Of a stretch of DNA of 64,000 bases, positions 34,815 to 43,685 are shown in pieces. Each line of letters begins with the position of its first letter. The first letter of the stretch is position 1. Origin of the DNA: Syntrophaceae bacterium (GTDB lineage: Bacteria > Desulfobacterota > BSN033 > UBA1163). The translations under genes were made by a program, and so were the position numbers. The stretch covers positions 1-64,000 of the forward strand of contig JACAEX010000067.1 in NCBI GenBank assembly GCA_013388635.1, given 5' to 3'. Under the pieces are notes generated by a model. The model did not search any database and had not been told where the DNA came from. It was given only the letters and a program-made list of their open reading frames with translations.

Positions 34815-37238
34815 ATGAAGGAGATCGTCGAAGTCGCTGTTGGCCTTCCTGTGTCCAGGAGGTTTCATTACCGGATCCCTGAAGAGATGAGAAATTCTCT
34901 TCAGGTCGGGATGAGGGTGCTTCTTCCTTTTAAGGGAAGGAAGGTCACAGGTTTTGCCATTGACCTTCTCGACCGTCCTCCCAAAGAGGCAGAGGAGAAG
35001 TTACGAGAAGTAGAGGACATCCTCGATGAGGTCCCCCTGATCGACCCGAAGATGCTTAGCTTCTACTGCTGGATTGCGGATTACTACCTCTATCCGTTGG
35101 GTGAGGTGATCAAGACCGGTCTTCCCCCGGGTCTTCATCTGAAGAGCGAACCGATCCTCAGCCTCACCCGGCTTGGAAAGGAATCGTTGTCTCGAAAGGG
35201 TTTGGGACCGACCGAAGAGAGGGTATTCGGAGAGGTTGAGAGATTTGGGAAGGTATCGTTGAGAAAGATTTTGAAAAAGTTCTCTGGAGAGGTGACCAGA
35301 TCTCAACTCTTTTCATGGAAGAAGAGAGGCCTTCTCAATATTGATCCGGGCCTGGAGGATAAGGAGGTAAGACCCAAAATAGAGAAGGTGATCCAGTATC
35401 GAGGGGCCGCACCAGAGGGATCTCTGCCGAGAAAGCAGGCAGAGATTCTGAAATGGTTGGAGGAGAGGAAAGAGGTCTCCTATTCCGAATTGTGCAAAAG
35501 GTTTGGATCGCCATCCAGGACGATCCAATCCCTCCATGCCAAGGGATTCGTGGATATCTCTCACAGGGAGGTCTATCGCGATCTCTCTCTTCAACCCGAA
35601 TTGAGGCCGTACCCAAGACCTGAACTCACTTCTGAGCAAGAGGCCGCCCTCGAGGAGATCTTGAACGGGGTTCGTGAGAGACGATTCGCCCCTTACCTGA
35701 TCCACGGTGTGACAGGGAGTGGAAAGACCGAGATCTACCTTCGGGCTATCGAAGAGGTTCTAAACCAGGGCAGGGAGGCCATCGTCCTCGTTCCGGAAAT
35801 CTCCTTGACCCCCCAGCTCCTCTCCCGATTTCAGAATCGCTTTGGAGAAAGACTGAGCCTCCTTCACAGCAGGCTTGGGAGAGGAGAACGCTATGACCAA
35901 TGGAGAAAGATCTGGAAGGGTGAGGTGAAGATTGCCCTCGGTGCTCGGTCTGCCATTTTCGCACCCTTCAAGAATGTCGGCATCATCATTGTGGACGAAG
36001 AACACGACCCATCCTACAAACAGGAGGAGAAGTTAAAATATCATGCGAGGGATCTGGCAGTCGTTCGGGCCCAAAGGGATGAGGCCACGCTCCTTCTGGG
36101 ATCGGCCACTCCTTCGTTAGAATCTTTTCATAACGCAGAGAAAGGAAAATTCCGGCTTCTCACAATCTTAGAGAGAATCGAGGGAAGGCCCCTTCCTAAG
36201 GTTGAGATAGTCGATATGAGGGGAGAAAAGGGTCTTCTTTCGGAAAAGTTGAGGGCAGCGCTCCAAAAGAATATCGAAGAGAAGAGGCAGAGCCTCCTCT
36301 TCCTCAACCGGCGGGGGTTTGCCAATTTCATTCTCTGTCCGGATTGTGGGAACACCTTTAAGTGTCCGAATTGCAGTGTCACCCTGACCTACCATCTTCG
36401 GGATCGTTCTCTTCAATGCCACTATTGTGACTACCGGGTCCCGGCCCCAGGAGACTGTCCGAAATGCGGAGGCCATCGGCTCCAGGGAATGGGAGTGGGG
36501 ACAGAACGCCTGGAGCAGGAGATCCGATCCCTCTTCCCGATGGCTGAGGTGGGAAGAATGGATCGGGATACGACCTCTCGGAAGCGTTCTCACCAGGAGA
36601 TTCTCAAGGGTCTGGAATCGGGAAAGACCGACATCTTGGTAGGGACCCAGATGATCGTCAAAGGGCATGACTTCCCAAATGTGACCCTTGTGGGCGTTGT
36701 CTCTGCAGATACGTCCCTCCATTTTCCCGACTTCCGTTCAAGCGAGAGAACCTTTCAGCTTCTCACCCAGGTGGCAGGAAGGGCAGGAAGGGGAGAGGCC
36801 TTTGGAGAGGTGGTGGTTCAGACCTTCAACCCGGAACATTACAGTATTCAGAGGGCAAAGGATCACGACTTCATCGGATTTTATCAGGAAGAGAGCCAAT
36901 TCAGAAGGGCTCTGGGCTATCCCCCCTTCTCCCGGCTCATCAATTTCAGACTGTTTGGGAATAGCGAGAAGAAGACAGAGGTCGTTTCAGAGAAGATGGG
37001 CAGGATCGCACGAGATCTATTGAAGAGTGGCTATGGGAAGGGAGTGGAGATCTTAGGACCGAGCGTTGCACCCTTTGCCAAGATGAAAGGAAAATTTCGG
37101 TGGCAGATGTTGGCCAAAGGCAAGAGCCCATCCTTTCTGCACCAATTTGCACAAGAATTGGCCGTTCGATTGGAGAAAGAAGCCAAAGAGAAAGGGGTGA
37201 CCCTGGATATTGATGTCGATCCGGTGTTCATTCTATAA
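34815..37238 (+). CDS. priA: Primosomal replication restart helicase PriA
   Basis: 807 aa. The N-terminal 3'-DNA-binding domain (VEVAVGLPVSRRFHYRIP) is followed by a winged-helix region and superfamily 2 helicase motifs: Walker A GVTGSGKTE, DEEHDPSYKQEEK and GSATPSLESF. Eight zinc-binding cysteines lie in CPDCGNTFKCPNC, CHYCDYR and CPKCGG. It reloads the replicative helicase at stalled forks. ATG 34815 is preceded by TTGGAGA. The promoter was not recognised; the upstream gap holds a possible pseudogene remnant. Confidence 0.95.
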   Translation: MKEIVEVAVGLPVSRRFHYRIPEEMRNSLQVGMRVLLPFKGRKVTGFAIDLLDRPPKEAEEKLREVEDILDEVPLIDPKMLSFYCWIADYYLYPLGEVIKTGLPPGLHLKSEPILSLTRLGKESLSRKGLGPTEERVFGEVERFGKVSLRKILKKFSGEVTRSQLFSWKKRGLLNIDPGLEDKEVRPKIEKVIQYRGAAPEGSLPRKQAEILKWLEERKEVSYSELCKRFGSPSRTIQSLHAKGFVDISHREVYRDLSLQPELRPYPRPELTSEQEAALEEILNGVRERRFAPYLIHGVTGSGKTEIYLRAIEEVLNQGREAIVLVPEISLTPQLLSRFQNRFGERLSLLHSRLGRGERYDQWRKIWKGEVKIALGARSAIFAPFKNVGIIIVDEEHDPSYKQEEKLKYHARDLAVVRAQRDEATLLLGSATPSLESFHNAEKGKFRLLTILERIEGRPLPKVEIVDMRGEKGLLSEKLRAALQKNIEEKRQSLLFLNRRGFANFILCPDCGNTFKCPNCSVTLTYHLRDRSLQCHYCDYRVPAPGDCPKCGGHRLQGMGVGTERLEQEIRSLFPMAEVGRMDRDTTSRKRSHQEILKGLESGKTDILVGTQMIVKGHDFPNVTLVGVVSADTSLHFPDFRSSERTFQLLTQVAGRAGRGEAFGEVVVQTFNPEHYSIQRAKDHDFIGFYQEESQFRRALGYPPFSRLINFRLFGNSEKKTEVVSEKMGRIARDLLKSGYGKGVEILGPSVAPFAKMKGKFRWQMLAKGKSPSFLHQFAQELAVRLEKEAKEKGVTLDIDVDPVFIL

Positions 37239-37356
37239 TGAACAATCTTCCTCTTTTTGATGAGCGGGATGTTTCCCTATTCATCCTTTCTGTGAGGAAA
37301 GGGAGTTTCACTACAGGAGACGTGGTTACAGAGAAACCAAGAGATGGAGGTTTGGA

Positions 37357-37860
37357 GTGGTTGAAGCAAGGGTTAAGGTCGGAGGCATCATGTCCAATGC
37401 AAGCCTGGCAATGGTGAATATTTACTCAATCCGGGGAAGGCCTGATGTGCCGAGCATTGTTCTCCATACTCTTGGAGAGAAGAACATCAATATCGAATTC
37501 ATTGTCCATACCCTTGATCTTGAGGGAAACGGAAACCTCACCTTCTGCATCGATCGCAAAGACCTGGAGCCAACCTTGGAGTTGCTCGAAGGGATTAAAT
37601 CTCTGATGGAAGCGAAGGCGATCTCCTCTCGTCCTGATGTGGCCGTGGTCAGCGTTTTTGGCCCCCACTTCAGGGAAAAACCTTTCATCTCTGGCCTCAT
37701 CTTGAATGCCTTAGGGATATCGGGAATCCATATCTTGGCGATCAGCACTTCGATCTCAAGTTGTTCCTGTTTGATTCAGGTGGATCAGTTGGAGGATGCC
37801 ATGAGGGCCCTTCATCAGACCTTTGAGGCTCCCCACCAGGTCACGAGGTTTGCACCGTGA
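37357..37860 (+). CDS. Stand-alone tandem ACT-domain protein (aspartokinase regulatory-like)
   Basis: 167 aa. Two ACT-type units are visible: about 20-85 (MVNIYSIRGRPDVPSIVLHT, then LGEKNINIEFIVHTLD) and about 90-155 (VAVVSVFGPHFREKP, then LNALGISGIHILAISTSISS). The order and SIS motif resemble the C-terminal regulatory half of aspartate kinase, yet there is no kinase domain and the gene starts cleanly with GTG after GGAGG. It may bind amino acids and act on a partner, or be the equivalent of a LysC beta subunit. Neighbours (priA, a small unknown gene) give no hint of the partner. Confidence 0.7.
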   Translation: MVEARVKVGGIMSNASLAMVNIYSIRGRPDVPSIVLHTLGEKNINIEFIVHTLDLEGNGNLTFCIDRKDLEPTLELLEGIKSLMEAKAISSRPDVAVVSVFGPHFREKPFISGLILNALGISGIHILAISTSISSCSCLIQVDQLEDAMRALHQTFEAPHQVTRFAP

Positions 37861-37863
37861 GCA

Positions 37864-37970
37864 GGTAAATTCACGAAACCCGAAACGAGCCCGAGTGTTC
37901 AAAATAATAATGACCCAAACGGATAAGATAGTTTTGAATTTCGATGCTTGGATTTCGGATTTTTATAGGG
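37864..37970. repeat. Family A intergenic repeat, copy 4
   Basis: Left arm taaattcacgaaacccgaaa, right arm gaatttcgatgcttggattt followed by cggatttttatagg. It fills the gap between the ACT gene and a small conserved-looking gene. Confidence 0.55.
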
Positions 37971-37976
37971 GATTTT

Positions 37977-38261
37977 ATGGAAAAAGCACTTGAGAGATTG
38001 GCTGAGCAGATCCTTTCTTTCGATGAGGCCTCCCTTGCCAACCTGAGGGAGAAGTACCGGTTGAGGATTGAGGATTTTGATGGCACAAAGGATTGGGAGA
38101 GGGCGGTCATCATTTACTGCTTGATCAATGCGGTCAGCATGAAGAACACCCTCTTTAACGAAAATGTACTAAAGAGGATGAAGGAGAGGGAACGGGAGTC
38201 ATCCCGGTCCGGCCCCCGGGGTAAAAGGCAAGAGCGTCCTGATTTGAAGCGAATCAAATAA
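37977..38261 (+). CDS. Small helical protein of unknown function (94 aa)
   Basis: I do not recognise this protein. It has 94 residues: a mostly helical, acidic first half (LAEQILSFDEASLANLREKY) with a WERAVIIYCLINAVSMKN segment, then a strongly basic disordered tail (SRSGPRGKRQERPDLKRIK). The tail suggests nucleic-acid or ribosome binding, but this is a guess. ATG 37977 has AGGGGA upstream and regular codon use. It follows the ACT gene in the same direction, with a family A repeat in between. Confidence 0.6.
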   Translation: MEKALERLAEQILSFDEASLANLREKYRLRIEDFDGTKDWERAVIIYCLINAVSMKNTLFNENVLKRMKERERESSRSGPRGKRQERPDLKRIK

Positions 38262-38460
38262 TGAGACTTCTTCCACTTCCCTTTCCCATGGAGAGGCAGG
38301 AGGGTTGATCGCTGACCATTTTAGCTTTCAGGCTGGGATATTGCTGGTCGGGGTTTTGACGACCTTATCCTCTGGTTTTGTCAGATTCTTGGGAAGGGCA
38401 GGTATGGAGTGAAGATAAGCCCATTCGGTAGAGGCCGACGTATCCGGATGAACTTTTAGC

Positions 38461-38490
38461 TTGACATTTTTAGTTTTTTTGTGTTAGCAT
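38461..38490 (+). promoter_or_regulatory. Candidate promoter for the lytic transglycosylase
   Basis: TTGACA (38461-38466), an 18-base T-rich spacer and TAGCAT (38485-38490), in the 280-bp gap after the small gene. The same tgttagcat hexamer environment is found at 13991-14000. An AAGGAGG lies at 38530-38536 before the start codon. The remainder of the gap shows no feature. Confidence 0.5.
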
Positions 38491-38541
38491 GTGAAATGTC
38501 ATCACAAGGAGGCGTGATGAAATTGTTCCAAGGAGGCAGGT

Positions 38542-39177
38542 ATGGAGATCAGATTACCAGATATACGTGTGGACCACCCCCCCCATCGGTACCATTACAA
38601 AAAGAATCGTAGCCACTTCCTCCCAATACTCTCCAAGGCAACCCTCTTCATCATCGTCTTTCTCCTCTGCTTTCACCTCCCAGATTTCGTTTCCGGACAA
38701 TACGGCCGGAAGCAGACCATCCAGGAGATTCTATCGGTTTTGGAGAGGCACCAGACAGGGCTTGCGGCGATAACAAAGGAGGAGCTTGCCGAGGTGATTT
38801 ATGAGGAGGCTGTCCGTCACAACCATGACCCGAAATTAATCATGGCCCTCATCTACACTGAAAGCGAGTTCTTCAACTGGGCTGTCTCGGAGAAGGGAGC
38901 CAAGGGGTTAATGCAGATCATGCCTTATGTGGCGGAGTCGATTGCCAAAGAGCTGGGCATTGAATGGGCTGGCGACAGAACCCTTTTCAACCCCTATCTC
39001 AATATAAGGATGGGAATTTACTACCTTTCCCGGCTGATTCTCGATTTTAGGGACCTGAAGGTTGCCCTGACTGCCTATAATTATGGTCCCACCTATGTGA
39101 AGGGCCTTATTGAGAGGAGGGAGCGAATCCCGGGCAACTATTACCGCAGAGTCGTTGATACCTATCGAAATATTTAG
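38542..39177 (+). CDS. Lytic transglycosylase (SLT domain), membrane-anchored or exported
   Basis: 211 aa. An N-region of some 28 polar residues precedes a hydrophobic helix (ATLFIIVFLLCFHLPDFVSG), then a family 1 SLT domain: catalytic Glu in LIYTESEFFNWAVSEKGAKG, LMQIMPYVAESIAKEL, NPYLNIRMGIYYLSRL and ALTAYNYGPTYV. It cleaves peptidoglycan glycan strands to 1,6-anhydromuropeptides. Start supported by AAGGAGG. A run of eight C at 38577-38584 lies in codons 12-15, so slippage could switch the gene off. Confidence 0.85.
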   Translation: MEIRLPDIRVDHPPHRYHYKKNRSHFLPILSKATLFIIVFLLCFHLPDFVSGQYGRKQTIQEILSVLERHQTGLAAITKEELAEVIYEEAVRHNHDPKLIMALIYTESEFFNWAVSEKGAKGLMQIMPYVAESIAKELGIEWAGDRTLFNPYLNIRMGIYYLSRLILDFRDLKVALTAYNYGPTYVKGLIERRERIPGNYYRRVVDTYRNI

Positions 39178-39373
39178 TCTTCCGGAAGGGGGGATTCATC
39201 CGCCCGGAGCAGGCGAGCAAGAATCCCCTCTCCACCCTCGCGGCCCGAAACTGAGGTTTCCCGCACCTGTAAATCTGATCCCCTTCCAAATTGAACAGAT
39301 AGAATCTGTTATGATTTTATGGTAAGTTATAATTGAGCCGAGAAGATTCTGAGCCCGAGGGGAGAGCAAAAAG

Positions 39374-40279
39374 ATGGCCTTTCGTCCTTCTTACCTCAGC
39401 CTTTTCGAGAAAGGGGAGTTGAAGAGACGAATCAGCCGGCTTGAGGAGTTCCTTCGAGAATGTCGGCTCTGCCCGAGGGAGTGTCGGGTCGACCGCTCGA
39501 ATGGAGAGCTGGGCTACTGTGGAGCTCCCTCAGAGCTGATGGTCTCGAGCGCTTTTCCCCATTTTGGCGAGGAGCCCCCCCTGGTCGGGCGTCACGGTTC
39601 GGGAACGATCTTCCTCACCCACTGCAACCTTCGCTGCGTCTTCTGCCAGAATTATGACATCAGCCATTTTGGCAGGGGTGAACGGATCACCTCCTCTGAG
39701 ATGGCACGGGCTATGGTGAGACTTCAGGAGATGGGCTGTCACAACATCAACTTCGTCACCCCCACCCACTATGCCCCTCAGATCGTCGCCTCCCTTTTAG
39801 AGGCGATTGAGATGGGGCTTCGGCTGCCCCTCGTGTACAACTGCTCTGGATACGAATCGATAGAGGTGATCCAGCTCTTGGAGGGGGTGATCGATATCTA
39901 CATGCCGGATGCAAAATATATGGATCCGAAATTTTCAGAGAAGTTCTCCAATGCGCCAGACTACCCCGAGGTCTTAAGGAAGGTCCTGAAGGAGATGCAC
40001 CGTCAGGTGGGGGATCTGAAGATCAATGCCTCCGGGATTGCTGAAAGGGGCCTCCTGATCAGACACTTAGTGATGCCAAATGGCATCGCCTCTTCTGAGG
40101 CAGTCCTCAAGTTTATCGCTGAGGAGGTCTCTCCGCACTCCTATGTCAATATCATGGCACAATACCGGCCGGAGTATAAGGCGCATGAGTACCCGGAGAT
40201 CGACCATCGGGTCACCCATAAGGATTATTTGGAGGCCATCCAGATCGCAAAACGGTTCCGTCTCTATCGAGGGTTTTAA
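39374..40279 (+). CDS. Radical SAM protein, PflX/PFL-activase-like
   Basis: 301 aa. N-terminal cysteine cluster CRLCPRECRVDRS, and GYCG, then the radical SAM motif CNLRCVFCQNYDIS (CxxxCxxC, near residues 89-96). TPTHYAPQIV, IYMPDAKYMDP and GIAERGLLIRHLVMPNG match the COG1313 (PflX) family of iron-sulfur proteins, whose substrate is unknown. A glycyl-radical enzyme is not encoded next door. The ATG has GGGGAG upstream. It is likely transcribed alone or with the downstream gene (81 bp gap). Confidence 0.85.
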   Translation: MAFRPSYLSLFEKGELKRRISRLEEFLRECRLCPRECRVDRSNGELGYCGAPSELMVSSAFPHFGEEPPLVGRHGSGTIFLTHCNLRCVFCQNYDISHFGRGERITSSEMARAMVRLQEMGCHNINFVTPTHYAPQIVASLLEAIEMGLRLPLVYNCSGYESIEVIQLLEGVIDIYMPDAKYMDPKFSEKFSNAPDYPEVLRKVLKEMHRQVGDLKINASGIAERGLLIRHLVMPNGIASSEAVLKFIAEEVSPHSYVNIMAQYRPEYKAHEYPEIDHRVTHKDYLEAIQIAKRFRLYRGF

Positions 40280-40360
40280 CTCTTAGGCAGGGCTGGATCT
40301 GCGCATCACGGTAATCCATTCGAAATCATATCCAGGTCCATGCCTGTTAGAGGAGATCGA

Positions 40361-41248
40361 ATGGGATCAGACAAGATCCTGCGAGAGATCCGATCCCTTA
40401 AGAAAAGGGTTGAGCAGCTCTCCAAAGAGATTGAATCGATCAAGGCCGCTTCCTCGGAAGAGTCCTCCGTCGAGAAGATCCTCAGGATGAGAGGGATCGA
40501 GGTCTTCCGGAAAGACCCTAAGGATCGGCTCTTCTTTCCTCCTGATCTCTCTGTCTTTGACCAGACCCGATTCTATGAGATGATGAAGAGATACTCCTTT
40601 CGGCTCGTATTGAGAGATATGATCAAACATCAGGAGGGGTTTCGGGTTCCAGATCTGACGCACTACTGCTCACCAAGGGTGGCGAAGGGGTACTGTGAGG
40701 TGCTCTGTGAGGTGGGAGCGATCGTAAAAAATGGGAAGGAGAATTACCGCACCCGGGTCTCTCCTCTTTATAGTTTCGGTCCGACCCTGGAGTGGTTTAT
40801 CGCAGAGATGTTTAAAAGGGAATTTGCCTCGCCTGCGATTTACGGGGTGAACCTGAAGAAGACCGCCTCGGGTGGTGACTACGATGTCATCGCCTCGTGG
40901 AATCAAAGGCTGGTCTATGTCGAAGTGAAGTCTTCTCCACCGAGGGGCGTTGAACCGAGCGAGATCTCCACATTCTTTTCCAGAATGGAAGACCTCCTGC
41001 CGGAGGTGGCCATCCTCTTCAACGATACCCAGCTCAGGATGAAGGATAAGCTGGTCGTGATGTTTGAGGAGGAATTGGAGAGGAGGTACGGGAACGAGTC
41101 AGGGACCCTTTATCCCGTCAAAAGGCTGGTGGAGGAACTCTTTCATGTCCGGCATCGCCTCTTCATTGTGAACAGCAAGAAGGATGTGGTTGAGAATTTC
41201 CAGACCTGTCTCAAAGATTATTTAAGATACATAGGAGGAATGCCGTGA
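40361..41248 (+). CDS. Uncharacterised protein with coiled coil and PD-(D/E)XK nuclease-like motif
   Basis: 295 aa. Residues 1-35 form a charged coiled coil (LREIRSLKKRVEQLSKEIES); residues about 75-140 resemble a winged-helix (RFRLVLRDMI-like helix, DLTHYCSPRVAKGYCEVLCE); then GGDYDVIASWNQRLVYVEVK gives the D-x(n)-E-x-K pattern of restriction-endonuclease-like folds, with an upstream Glu (WFIAEMFKRE). Later, LLPEVAILFNDTQLRMKDK continues the fold. It could be a nuclease or a DNA-binding relative. ATG 40361 follows AGGAG (40351-40355); another ATG 21 bases upstream is less likely. The adjacent polX is suggestive of DNA repair. Confidence 0.6.
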   Translation: MGSDKILREIRSLKKRVEQLSKEIESIKAASSEESSVEKILRMRGIEVFRKDPKDRLFFPPDLSVFDQTRFYEMMKRYSFRLVLRDMIKHQEGFRVPDLTHYCSPRVAKGYCEVLCEVGAIVKNGKENYRTRVSPLYSFGPTLEWFIAEMFKREFASPAIYGVNLKKTASGGDYDVIASWNQRLVYVEVKSSPPRGVEPSEISTFFSRMEDLLPEVAILFNDTQLRMKDKLVVMFEEELERRYGNESGTLYPVKRLVEELFHVRHRLFIVNSKKDVVENFQTCLKDYLRYIGGMP

Positions 41249-41256
41249 ACCTCAAA

Positions 41257-41382
41257 GGTTCTAAAATTCCAAATCACAAATAAACTCAAACCGCCAATTT
41301 CAAATACCCAAATAGATTTTTTTCGAATTTAGGTGATTGGAATTTATTTGGAATTTGGTGCTTGGGATTTGGTGCTTCCATC
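41257..41382. repeat. Family B intergenic repeat, copy 2
   Basis: Left arm aaaattccaaatcacaaata, right arm ttggaatttggtgcttggga, with a central aggtgattggaatttat. It fills the gap before polX. Confidence 0.6.
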
Positions 41383-41443
41383 TGGCCATATCCGAAGCAT
41401 CACATCGCAGCTCAATCTTTTATCGCTCATATGGGAGTTGAGG

Positions 41444-43156
41444 ATGAAGAATAAAGAACTGGCTGACCTTTTTGGGAAGATGGCAGACATCTTGGAGTTT
41501 AAGAATGACAATCCCTTTAAGATCAGTGCCTACCGAAAGGCCTCCCGGATCATCGGCGATCTCACAGAGGATATTGAGGAGATTGCTGAGAGCGGAAAGC
41601 TCAAGGATGTCCCGGGGATCGGGCAGGGGATGGCTGAGAAGATTGTCGAATATCTGAAGACCGGAAAGGTTTCCAAATATGAGGAGGTGAAAAAAGGGGT
41701 ATCGGATGAGCTGATTGCCATCATGGAGATTCCTGGCATGGGGCCAAAGACCCTTTCGATGATCCATAAGGAGAAGGGGATCGGTAATCTCTCCGAACTG
41801 GAGAAGGCCTTGGAGGATGGGTCCCTGATCGGACTTCCTGGAATTGGTGAGAAGAAGGTCGAAAATATAAAACGGGGGATTCAGCTCCTTAAGCAGAGCA
41901 AGGGCAGGATGAGTCTGGGCATCGCCTTTCCTGTGGCCAGGCGCATTGTCCAGGCCCTGAGGGAGAAGACCGGATCACAAAAGATTGAGTGGGCAGGTTC
42001 GCTGCGAAGGATGCGGGAGAGTATCGGAGACATCGACATCCTGGCCACTGGCCCGGATCGAGAAAAGATCGTTCATACCTTCACCCATCTTCCCGAGGTC
42101 AGAGAGGTCCTGGCCTCTGGAGAGACGAAGGCCTCTGTGATTGTGGAGGGAGGCATCCAGATCGACCTCCGGGTCGTTGAGGAGGATTCCTACGGCGCAG
42201 CCCTTCAATACTTCACAGGATCGAAGGCTCATAACATCCATCTGAGAGGGATTGCTAAGACCAAAGGGATCAAGATCAACGAGTATGGAATTTTTAAGGG
42301 TGAGAAGAGGATCGGAGGAAAAGAAGAAGAAGATGTCTACCGTGGCCTCGGAATGGAGTGGATCGAACCCGAACTCCGGGAGGACCGCGGAGAGATTGAG
42401 GCCGCTCAGGAGAGGCGACTCCCCAAACTGGTTGAAGAACCCCAAATCAAAGGAGACCTTCACGTCCACTCAAAATGGAGCGATGGGACGTCGTCCATTG
42501 AAGAGATCGCCCGAGCGGCTCAGAAGAGAGGCTATCAATACGTGGCGATCTGTGACCACTCGAAGTCCCTGAAGATCACCCATGGTCTTGATGAGTCGAG
42601 ATTGATGAAACAGATGGAGGAGATCGATCGGATCAATGAAAGATTGAAGGGGTTCCAGATTCTCAAAGGGACAGAGGTCGATATCCTCAGCGATGGAAGA
42701 CTGGACTTATCGGAAAAGGTGTTAGAGAAACTGGATCTTGTGGTCGCAGCCGTTCACAGCGGGTTCAAACAGGACAGGGAGAGGATCACAAAAAGGATCG
42801 TGCGAGCTTTGGAAAATCCCCTCGTCCATATCTTCGCCCACCCCTCCGGACGGTTGTTAGGAGCGAGGGACCCCTATGAGGTTGAGATCGAGGAGGTGAT
42901 GGAGGCTGCGAGACGATACGGAAAGGCATTGGAGATCAATGCCTACTTTGAGCGGCTCGATCTCGATGACATCCGCTGTCGCAAAGCAAAAGAGATGGGG
43001 GTCCGGATGGCCATCGGGACCGACGCTCACCACCTCGACCAGATGTGGATGATCAGTCTGGGAGTGGCCGTTGCCAGACGGGGATGGCTCGAAAGCAGAG
43101 ATGTGCTCAACACCATGTCCCTCAAAGAAATCCTAAAATGGTGCCAGAGGAAATAA
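41444..43156 (+). CDS. polX: DNA polymerase/3'-5' exonuclease PolX
   Basis: 570 aa. N-terminal 8-kDa-like domain with helix-hairpin-helix (DVPGIGQGMAEKIVEYL), fingers/palm of a family X polymerase with GSLRRMRESIGDIDIL (catalytic Asp pair) and IQIDLRV (third Asp), then a C-terminal PHP domain: DLHVHSKWSDG, AICDHSKS, HIFAHPSGRLLG and IGTDAHHLDQM supply metal ligands. Bacterial PolX fills gaps in base-excision repair and proofreads with the PHP nuclease. ATG 41444 follows GGGAG; the longer frame starts within the repeat and is rejected. Same orientation as the PD-(D/E)XK-like gene. Confidence 0.92.
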   Translation: MKNKELADLFGKMADILEFKNDNPFKISAYRKASRIIGDLTEDIEEIAESGKLKDVPGIGQGMAEKIVEYLKTGKVSKYEEVKKGVSDELIAIMEIPGMGPKTLSMIHKEKGIGNLSELEKALEDGSLIGLPGIGEKKVENIKRGIQLLKQSKGRMSLGIAFPVARRIVQALREKTGSQKIEWAGSLRRMRESIGDIDILATGPDREKIVHTFTHLPEVREVLASGETKASVIVEGGIQIDLRVVEEDSYGAALQYFTGSKAHNIHLRGIAKTKGIKINEYGIFKGEKRIGGKEEEDVYRGLGMEWIEPELREDRGEIEAAQERRLPKLVEEPQIKGDLHVHSKWSDGTSSIEEIARAAQKRGYQYVAICDHSKSLKITHGLDESRLMKQMEEIDRINERLKGFQILKGTEVDILSDGRLDLSEKVLEKLDLVVAAVHSGFKQDRERITKRIVRALENPLVHIFAHPSGRLLGARDPYEVEIEEVMEAARRYGKALEINAYFERLDLDDIRCRKAKEMGVRMAIGTDAHHLDQMWMISLGVAVARRGWLESRDVLNTMSLKEILKWCQRK

Positions 43157-43361
43157 GGTGGATAAAGGGATAGGGTGATGGGGAGATCAGGTGAAAAAAG
43201 GAGTGGATTGGTTGATGGTAGATTTCAGATGCTGGAATTTGGTAAAAGTGCTTGTCTTTAGAGTACTTACTGCCGACATAAAATAGAAATGCTCTTGATG
43301 TTATTTTCGAGTAATGCAATAATGAAATCAACAAGCCTCTGATACTCCGGGGAATAATTTG

Positions 43362-43685
43362 ATGAAGATGAAAAAGAAGGTTCGTCAACTTATCGATTGT
43401 CTGCTTGCCTACGAACCCGAACGGTTATATCTTTTTGGTTCCTGGGCTCGGGGGGAAGAGGATGAATTAAGCGATATGGACCTCGTCGTGATCAAGAGCA
43501 CACCTTCTCCTTTCTTTGCACGTTTGGAGGAAGTTTCTGATTTCATTCCTCCGGAGGTAGGAGGATTGGATATCTTGGTGTATACCCCGGAGGAATTTGC
43601 AGAGATGTTAAAGGAAGGGAATGCTTTTGCAGAAATGATTGCAGAGGAGGCTTCTCTTATTTATGATCGGCAAACGAAAATCTGA
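43362..43685 (+). CDS. MNT-type nucleotidyltransferase (antitoxin-like)
   Basis: 107 aa minimal nucleotidyltransferase. LFGSWARGEEDELSDMDLVV carries the GSx10DxD signature. In HEPN/MNT toxin-antitoxin systems the MNT protein neutralises the HEPN RNase, in studied cases by adding AMP to it. It overlaps the HEPN gene downstream by 23 bases, a typical arrangement. The start could be ATG 43362 or 43368. A weak promoter is suggested by TTGATG at 43295-43300 and AATAAT at 43318-43323. Forms one of two such pairs here. Confidence 0.82.
   Translation: MKMKKKVRQLIDCLLAYEPERLYLFGSWARGEEDELSDMDLVVIKSTPSPFFARLEEVSDFIPPEVGGLDILVYTPEEFAEMLKEGNAFAEMIAEEASLIYDRQTKI

Noticed and set aside
38517-38609. Short frame ATG 38517 overlapping the lytic transglycosylase start
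   Set aside because: Only about 30 codons including a proline run from C8; the real start at 38542 has AAGGAGG and leads to a signal anchor and SLT domain.
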